Below are positions 56,706-64,000 of a stretch of DNA of 64,000 bases, one piece after another. The stretch's first letter is position 1. Each line of letters starts with the position of its first letter. Below the pieces are notes generated by a model that searched no databases, had not been told where the DNA came from, and was given only the letters and a program-made list of their open reading frames with translations. Source of the stretch: Ophiocordyceps camponoti-saundersi (nom. inval.) (taxonomy: Eukaryota; Ascomycota; Sordariomycetes; Hypocreales; Ophiocordycipitaceae); contig PDHQ01000099.1 of assembly GCA_003339415.1 (NCBI GenBank), positions 1-64,000 of the forward strand. Reading direction: 5' to 3'. Position numbers and translations under genes: made by a program.

Positions 56706-57616
56706 GGCTTTGGGTGGCGGGCGGGCCGCTCTCGGGCGGTGCCGGAGGAGGAGATGTCGTTGGATTTGACTCTTGCGGGAGATGAAGGTGGGGGTGCAAA
56801 TAGTAGTGTAGACCACTAGCAGGACAGGACTGCAGGAGTGCCGCCGGCCCTGTAGCGGAGGAGATGAGAGGTGTGCGAATATGGCTTACAAATGCGCGGC
56901 GCGCGTGAGGTGGCGGCAGAGTCTCTTGTCTCAACTGTGAGAGTTGAGATGAGATTACGAGAGGGAATCTACCGGGGCGACAAGGCCAGTGCCTACCTTA
57001 ACATGTGAATAGAAACTCTCCAAGTTCCTGCCCGTCTTATAGTTGAGTCGTGCATCGATCTTTCAACATGTCGTCAACGACAACACTTGACGCACGTGAT
57101 ACTCTCATCTGAGTTGGGCTTCGCACCGTCACAAGCTTGACACTGACCGAACTCAACCTACAACACGCACAACTCAATAATTCGAATTCACGCTGCAATG
57201 TGTTATTTACATACACACAGCCGTCAACGGACTTCACTTGCCTCGGCTCCCGTCAACAAGCATTCGTCTCGTCCCACAAACTTGTACCCGATACAGGACA
57301 TCGGCTCGAAACCGAGTTGGCTCCGACCGAGTTCCGATGCCGCTTCCGAGTACCGAGTACCTCCTCTTCGCATAACGCATGCCCGAAGCCGGCCCGCTTC
57401 TCTCGTCCCCTCCTCCTCCACTTGGTTTCCGATTTTCGTCCCTCACTTCTCCCTCTCTTTACTCGACCTGACCTTCATCCTCTTCACCTCTCACACAGTC
57501 TCTCTCTTCGACTACAAGCTGCCTACGGCTACTGAGCAACCGTGAAAATCGAGTCACCGCTTCGACTCGACGCCCCTCCTCGACGCGATGGGATCGGCTC
57601 CAAACCCTCGTCCATC
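56706..57616. promoter_or_regulatory. Divergent promoter, AP-2 sigma and FUSC-type gene
   Basis: A 911-bp gene-free stretch between divergent starts. It is CT-rich near 57400-57500. No specific motif is assigned. Confidence 0.4.
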
Positions 57617-60600
57617 ATGGCGTCGTCTTCACATCTCCTTCACAGCCTCGTCACCTTTCTCTGGGGCTTGCGTCAGGAGAATGCCTTGTGGCAGGCCATG
57701 CTCAAGTTCTTCATCGCCATCACCGCCGCCGTCGCTCTAGCCTTCCTTCCTGCATTTCACAACGCTACCAGCTTCCTCATACCCATGACTGTTTGCTTTG
57801 CTCACCCTGGCCAGAGAATGGGCCGAATGATCCAGTCGCTACTCATGGTTCTGGTCGGCGCCATCATCGGCCTCTCCTGGTCGCTGTTGGGTCTTCGTCT
57901 GGCATTCCTCGTCGAGAGCAGCAACACGGCTGCTGCCAATGCTATTCGTGCCATCTTTTTCCTCATCCTCCTTCTCGTTCACGGCTACATCCGTTCCTCG
58001 GACCCTAGTCTCATGATATTCGTCATGTTTCTCATCATCCCGGCCACCCTGACTATTCAGCTGCCGGGCAACGTCACGGGCTCCATCTACACGACGACAT
58101 ATATTCCTCTCCTGCTGGGCGCTGCTGTAGTGCTAATTGTTAATCTGGCTCTCTTCCCGGAGCTCTCTAGTACATATCTGGGATCGACGACTATCGACAC
58201 CCTGTCGGAGACGGTTGATACCTTGACGCGCGCAACAAACTGGTTCGTCACCCCCGGCTGCGATCCGGAGAACGTCCCTGTCGAGACGACATCCCCCAAG
58301 AAGCCTAGCGGACCCGCCAAGCAGGGTGCCGTGGCCAAATTCTTCTCCCAATTCCCCAACCCTTTCCACGCGGCGAAGCGTGGTTCTGCCTTGGCTTCTT
58401 TGCCCCATCAAAACACCAAGTTGGTTCACCTGACGGCGCAGAAACCCAAATTACGTGCCTGTCTCGCTCGCTGTCGAGGCGTTCAAAATGAAGTCAACTT
58501 TGAGATATCTCTGTCACCCCTGCCACCGACTGCTTTGAAACCCATCAGCATTCAGTACATGTCAGGTCTGGTTCGGAATGTAACCACTCTGATCGGTGCT
58601 TGCGAAAACAAGTTTGTTGTCGTCGGCACGGATGAAAGCTTGAAGACTTATCCGTCTGGCGGCAAAGACGAATCATCATCGGGCAGAAAGGAAAGGAAAA
58701 CAGCGGCGAAAACGGCGAAGAAGGGCTCCTCGAAGAAAGCCCGGGCTGCCAAGCCGGTTGCCGAGAAGCCTTTCCCGAGCGTGAAGCCTATCAAGGAAAT
58801 CGAAACAAGCAGTGCCGAGCTTTTGGAAGCTATTCTCACCCGTATCAGAGGCCCCGCACAAGACTTTCAGGTGTCCCTGGCAGAGGCGGCGAATCTCGTC
58901 ATTCTGTGTCTCGCCTACTGCTTTGACGTACCAAAGCTTCCTTCTGGCGCCGCGGCACCAAGGACAGTGTCGTTGCAGGAACTCGATGCGAGAATCGACA
59001 AATTTTCTCATGCTCTAACCCTTTTCGACACCCAGGCGGCCGATCAGCTTAAGCAGACCATGATGGATAAGTCGTGCGAGCCGATAGACTTTATGCCGGG
59101 CATGGAGACCTTCATGGCATCATCTTTCATTCTTTCTCTTCGCGACTCTGCTGCTCAGCTGCTGGAAATGCTTCGTCACTTGCGGCTTCTCGTCGAGAGC
59201 AGACAACGTCGTCGTAACCATTCCCGTCTCTGGATACCGCAGCTCACCAGGTTTTGGCAATGGATTACGGAGAAAGGGTCAGCCAAGGCCGTGGAAATGA
59301 CTCCGGTGTATGGCAGCCCGCAGCGTCCAGCCGGACGAGATGGATTCGGCTCGATTTCGGCCATGAGCGATGCAAACCTCAGTCGAATCCCAGACGAAGA
59401 GGGTCGCATCGGCCAAACGGTCCATTGGGCAGACCTGAAGTCGCCAAGCAAAATGGGGTTATCAAAGAAGCGATCGCGACGAAAGTCACAGCTGCAAGAC
59501 CTCGGCTTGATTGGAAAGGCGAGGGAGAAGGCAGCTGACGCCTTGGAATGGGCTCAGACATCCAAGGACCTGGACTATGCGCTCAAGCTAGCCGTCGCCA
59601 CGTTTCTCCTCCTCTGGCCGGCCTTTGTCTCGTCGTGGAGGCAGTGGTACACCCAGATCCGGGGTATCTGGGCGCCGGTGCAGCTGATACTGGTTTTCGA
59701 GATCTCGATTGGCAGCTCGGCTTTTGGTTTCTTCCTTCGGCTTATCGGCGTCCTTTTTGGTTGCGTGGCTGGCTTCGTGGTGTACGAGGTCGGCAGAGGA
59801 AATCGAATTGCTGTAGCCGCTCTTCTTCTGATCCCCATCTTACCGTCCATCTACATACAGGTCGCCACCAAGTACGTCAAAGTAGCCATAGTCTCGATCA
59901 TATCGATGACTGTCGTTGCTCTCGGTAAGTCAAGCAGCCCCTGATCCCACAGAGGGAAAAAAACTGACGACTATTTCTCCTCCTGCTCAGCTTCGATCAA
60001 CGGGACTATCCCTGCGTACGAGATATTTTACAAGCGTCTGGTGGCTTTCTTGATCGGTGGTCTCGTCGCCATGCTGGTGGAGGTCGTCATCGCCCCGGTC
60101 CGGGCCCGGGATCGGTTGGTGGAATGTCTGTCCTACTCCGTTCGCCAGATCCAGAAAATGGAGAAGACTCTATCTGTCGGCATAGACGGACCTTGGAGCC
60201 CTAATATCCACTCGAAATCCCTTCTCGCTCGCTTCAAGCGCGCCCGTGATAAGGCACAGGGCGCACTGGCCGAAGCCGAGACCACCCTACCTTTCTGCCT
60301 GAGCGAGCCGCGTCTCAAAGGCAGCTTCAAGCCTCTCGCCCCCATATACGCGGAGATTATCTACGTCCTTCACCAGATCATCGACCGGATGGACAACGTT
60401 GTCCAGCTCCGCAGAACACACGGCTCGTCGATTCTCGAGGAGCTCAATCCCAAGGTCTACGCGTATCGCAGAAACGTGGCGGCCAGCACGACGCTCATAC
60501 TATTCTCCGTCAACGAGGCCCTCACCACCTGGTTGCCGCTCCCTCAGTTCCTCCCTTCGGCTCGGCTCGCTCTCCTGCGGCTGATCAGCCGGGTTCGCGA

Positions 60601-61102
60601 AATCGTCGCTTCGGATAACAGTGCGGTTCAGAGTGGCGACGCGGGGGTAAGGACGGAGCTGGACGAGGAGACGGCGAGTCTCATCACGAAACGCAAATTT
60701 CTATCCTGGAACGCCGGCACCGTCGGTCAGATGGAGATCATCGAGTACCTCGAGGAGCTGGCCGAGCTGGTCAAGCTACTGGTAGGTGTCAACGCCTTTA
60801 AAAGCGGCATGCTCAACCGCGCGATGGAGAAGCAGCGCTCCGTAGAGCAGGCTCTAGCCACGGACGCCGTCGCCGCTTCGACGGGGGTCTCGCCTGCGAT
60901 CGGCTCCAACGATGACGACGACGAGCCTCGGGTGGAGACTCCGTCGTCGGCCGAGGTCGAGACGGACGGTAACGACGTCTTTTCCGATAGCGACAGCTGG
61001 GATGAGGGTATTCCCCTCAGCTTGCAGAGGGTTGGCACCCGGTTGAGGAGGGATAGCTCGGTGGTGAGGAGGAGGACTATCTCTGTGACGGGGACGCGGT
61101 GA
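57617..61102 (+). CDS. FUSC-like membrane protein (DUF2421/BRE4 type)
   Basis: Two exons, 57617-59924 and 59991-61102, encode 1139 residues. The start is the ATG at 57617 (MASSSHLLHSLVTFLWGLRQ). The protein has two repeated membrane blocks. The first, about 25-190, begins ALWQAMLKFFIAITAAVALAF. The second, about 650-830, begins LDYALKLAVATFLLLWP. Each has about six helices and is followed by a cytosolic domain. The linker contains a Lys/Ala-rich patch (KTAAKTAKKGSSKKARAAK). This is the layout of aromatic-acid exporter/FUSC proteins with a fungal DUF2421 domain at the C-terminus (VRARDRLVECLSYSVRQIQ). In yeast the relative is Bre4. Substrate and direction of transport are unknown; efflux of weak acids or toxins is a family-based guess. 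Confidence 0.85.
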
Positions 61103-61491
61103 GAGGCGTTTCTTGACGACTGTTATATTACTAGGACATGATTCTTACGAGGGATTGGCTAAAAGTTGCTTGTTTTGTTTATTGCTTCTTGGAACATTGA
61201 TTGGACATGGCTTGTGCTTGGTATATAGATGGAAATACGCGGCACTGGGCAAAATAGCTATGCCATTCAGAGGACACATTGGCTCACATTGACGAGCCAG
61301 AGTCTCTCACATTTGTAGTGTATAACGGAAAAACAACAGCGATATCCTCTAAACGCTTCTAGAACCCGGGCCATCTCCTGTCTGATCAACGCCGACTCCA
61401 CGCTTCCTAGCCAGCCCTTGAGAGCTCACCGTGTGGCAATCAAAACCGAAAAGGGGGTAAAAGGCAAGACAAGAGATGAGAAAGAAAGAAA
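61103..61491. other. Convergent 3' region, FUSC-type gene and SPT3
   Basis: About 390 bp between converging 3' ends. It contains a TATA/TTTG-rich tail typical of fungal polyadenylation regions; no gene. Confidence 0.6.
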
Positions 61492-62712
61492 TCAGATGAT
61501 GTTGAGAGGCGTGTGCTGCAGCAGCCTGGTACCGTTGAGCATGGCACGCATCTTCTTGGGCCTCTGCTGGAACCTGCGGAACCCCTCCTGGACGTGACGC
61601 GGCTCGATGGGCGTCTTGCCCTCGCTCGGGGGATCGAATAGACCCTGGAGTCGCTTGCGTTTCTTAGCGCCGAGCGAGTCCGCGGCGGGGCCGGATTGGG
61701 CACGGGCCAGGTCTTCTTGCTCCTTGAATTTGAGGGCGACCTCGGTGAGGGTGGCGACCATTTCGAAGGTGAGGAAGCCGAGGATGTCGACGATGTCATC
61801 TGAGGGCTTGCTGTCCGTGACGATACCGAAGCCTGCCCACTCGCGGAAGCGCTTCCCCTTTCTCCAGGTGAAGGAGGCCTGACGGTATTCGGACCAGGTG
61901 ACGTACTCTTCGCGGGTCATGACTTTTGTGCGCTCGTCTGCCTTGCGAAGGCGCTGGAGGGTGATGTAATTCATCTCATCCTCTTCCTCGTCTTCCTCGT
62001 CGTCGCGTTCGGGCACCTCGACCGGGAAGAAGGAGGCCGGTTCCCAGGGCAGGCCGACTTTAGCCTTTTTGTTCTTCTTGGCGGCTTCGTCGACGACGGG
62101 GCCGCCTCCCGGGACGACGCCGCCGACGGGATCGTCACCGGCGGCGAGGTCGGCTTCTGCGCCTTTGTCTTCCGAGTCTTTGACGTTTTTGCGGACGTCT
62201 TTCCAGGAGAGGAAGGTGCGTAGGCGGGAGACTTTGGCTTGGTCGTGGCGGATTTGGAAGATGAGGTCGTTTGTGCTGATGGATTTGGAGCCGCGGCGGG
62301 AGGCTAGTTCGGTGCAGTTGCGGAGCTGTTTTTGAGGGAATGGGGGGTTGAGTTATCGGTGTTGTGAGATTGTCGAAGAAGGGTACACTTACCAGTTCGA
62401 TGACCTGCTGTCGTACGATATCTTCTATGATGCTTGTTGTTTCGACTGACGGCTCTGCTGTCTCGCCCGAGACGTACATCATCTGCGTAGCGGTGCTCGT
62501 TAGAGGTTTGTGGGAGCTTAGGGTTTATTGGTTTTAAACAGTGGGAGATGGGCACGAAGGGGACGTTCGAGGGCCCGTGTTGGCATCCAACGAATCGTGC
62601 GCGTCGATTTCTTCTCCTAAAGAGAAGGTTATGATAGTAGAGGAGAGGAGCGATTTACCTGGCTGATTTCCTGGCGATACTTGTATGCCTTGCTATCCCT
62701 TCCCTCGGCCAT
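61492..62712 (-). CDS. SPT3: SAGA complex subunit Spt3
   Basis: Three exons on the minus strand, 62712-62659, 62482-62393 and 62325-61492, encode 325 residues. Spt3 carries two histone-fold halves and helps SAGA deliver TBP to promoters. The N-terminal fold is seen in [16 protein letters not shown], then [20 protein letters not shown] and [19 protein letters not shown]. The second half begins [19 protein letters not shown] and includes [26 protein letters not shown]. An acidic hinge ([10 protein letters not shown]) separates them. The first intron is 176 nt, longer than most here, and could conceal a small error, but the junctions give exactly the conserved sequence. Confidence 0.94.
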
Positions 62713-64000
62713 GGCTGCAGATGGGGTTTGACCGGCTCAGGGCCGATCGAGCCGGACGAGGGAACGAAGCGAGATCGTCGTCAATATTGGGGTGTAAGAT
62801 TCGGAGAAGGCTGCTTCTGAGGAGTGACCGGAGCGGACGAGTGGCGCAGTGGCGTTCTTGGCTTTCAGGTCTTTTTGGTGTAAATAGAGGTGATGAGATG
62901 AAGTGAGGTCGCGGAACTGGGACTATGAGTGGGTGTGAAGAGTGAGTCTGCACAGTGACGTGTTCAATTGCAGTAGCTCGTGATTGTGTATCTTTACATG
63001 CGGATTGCTGATGAAGATACATCTTTCGCTGGCTCAGCAAGTAGGAGATGTACTGTGCGAGTGCAGACCGGTTCTACGAATTGATGACTCAGACGGCATC
63101 AACTCTCTGTGTGCTGAGCTTCTGCACGTGATAACCTTGACCGTTCAACTTCAGTTCCACCAAACTCAGCATCAAGTCATATGCTTTGCCTCGCCTTTGA
63201 AAGTAGTTTCTTCTCACATTGGCTGTTTGGAAAACAGTGCAGTCTTTTCCTGAAGCGCGAGCATTGCTTGACCGTCTGAAAAGCTTCACCGCCGACATCG
63301 GACTTGATTACGCCGTGATGCCTCCTGAAGCAGATTCCCTTTCGCCACCGGCTCCTACATGAATCCTTCTTTGCATCCTCCCGTAGCTGAGATTGTAAGC
63401 CACTTGCAGATTCCAAGCCCGGTAATAGACGTAGGAAGATGCAAACGCTGTCCTACGCCACACTACAGCATCCACGGTCAAAAATTGGTTGGCCAGCTGC
63501 CAGCTGTGCACAGCCGTCACGTACGGCATGGCTGTGCAGCTGTCACTTGATTTACACAAAGTGACTGGCAGAAAGTGGCGGTGCCAAACTTTTCTCTGTA
63601 CCTGTTTACAGGCTTGAAAATCCTCCAACTTTCCACTGAAAATTTCTTTTCCACCATCACCTCTACAAGCCCTTCACCAGCATCATCGCCTACCCTCTTT
63701 CCATCACCTACAATCTCTCATGAGGTTGATTGAATGGTGAAAAGACGCGTTGAGAATTTTGTTCCTTATGCCAGACACTTCTTTTTCGTCGAGGCTGCAC
63801 CCTCCTTTACCGTTTCATAATCCCAATCCCTGCCTACCTATTTGAAGGAGAACATCACCACCCTTCGCCTCTTCATCCGCCCTAAGCTCCCATAGTCTGA
63901 CGGCTACGAAGACTGCATCTCTCTGATCAAGTCATCTTTCCATTCCCGACGGAAGAGAGATAATGACATTTCGATGACTCGTTCAACGCGAGGCCATCAA
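62713..64000. other. Right-edge intergenic region
   Basis: About 1.3 kb upstream of SPT3 with no supported gene. The last 400 bases are CT-rich, like a 5' leader, and an ATG at 63974 opens a short frame that runs off the window. That frame is too short to judge. Confidence 0.45.

Noticed and set aside
63974..64000. ATG opening a frame that runs off the right edge
   Set aside because: Only nine codons are visible, so it cannot be told from chance.

Overview
The window is nuclear DNA of a filamentous ascomycete (Pezizomycotina, most likely Sordariomycetes). The basis is short introns of about 50-90 nt with GTRNGT donors and CTRAC-like branch sites, C/G-ending codons, and a gene set typical of these fungi (MOB3, FUSC/DUF2421 exporter, NMA111, MSS116-type helicase, INCENP, a Zn2Cys6 regulator). 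I cannot name the genus. Gene models below were spliced by hand from reading frames, splice signals and protein-family knowledge.

Layout. 1-6406 begins with a 51-base G run and is rich in microsatellites; I see no credible gene. 6407-10425 holds a CCDC124/Lso2 ribosome factor, an FTS/AKTIP-like E2-fold protein and an unresolved spliced gene. 10684-14030 carries three minus-strand genes: ribokinase, the riboflavin reductase RIB7, and a CUE-AlkB-GRF DNA/RNA dealkylase. The last is divergent from PEX7 (14294-15563). A mitochondrial DEAD-box helicase follows on the minus strand. INCENP (minus) and SMC2 (plus) share a 348-bp promoter at 22820-23167. A MOSC/mARC-type enzyme ends at 28600, then 3.2 kb has no gene.

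31852-37675 holds a Zn2Cys6 regulator, MOB3 (STRIPAK) and a Zng1-type CobW GTPase. 38047-45523 holds NOT2 (CCR4-NOT), an ER CUE protein and a J-domain protein. 46934-51754 holds a small Myb/SANT-like protein and NMA111. 52777-56024 holds IST1 and a CCHC zinc-knuckle gene interrupted by an in-frame stop. 56197-61102 holds AP-2 sigma and a large FUSC-type membrane protein. SPT3 (SAGA) is at 61492-62712, and the right edge has no supported gene.

This is mostly a housekeeping region. Functional pairing is visible for INCENP/SMC2 (mitotic chromosome proteins under one bidirectional promoter). The trafficking genes (FTS-like, IST1, AP-2 sigma) are scattered. I found no CRISPR array, tRNA, rRNA, transposon or secondary-metabolite cluster. 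The least explained items are the interrupted Gag-like zinc-knuckle gene, the 9.0-10.4 kb locus with competing frames on both strands, and two GC-AG introns.
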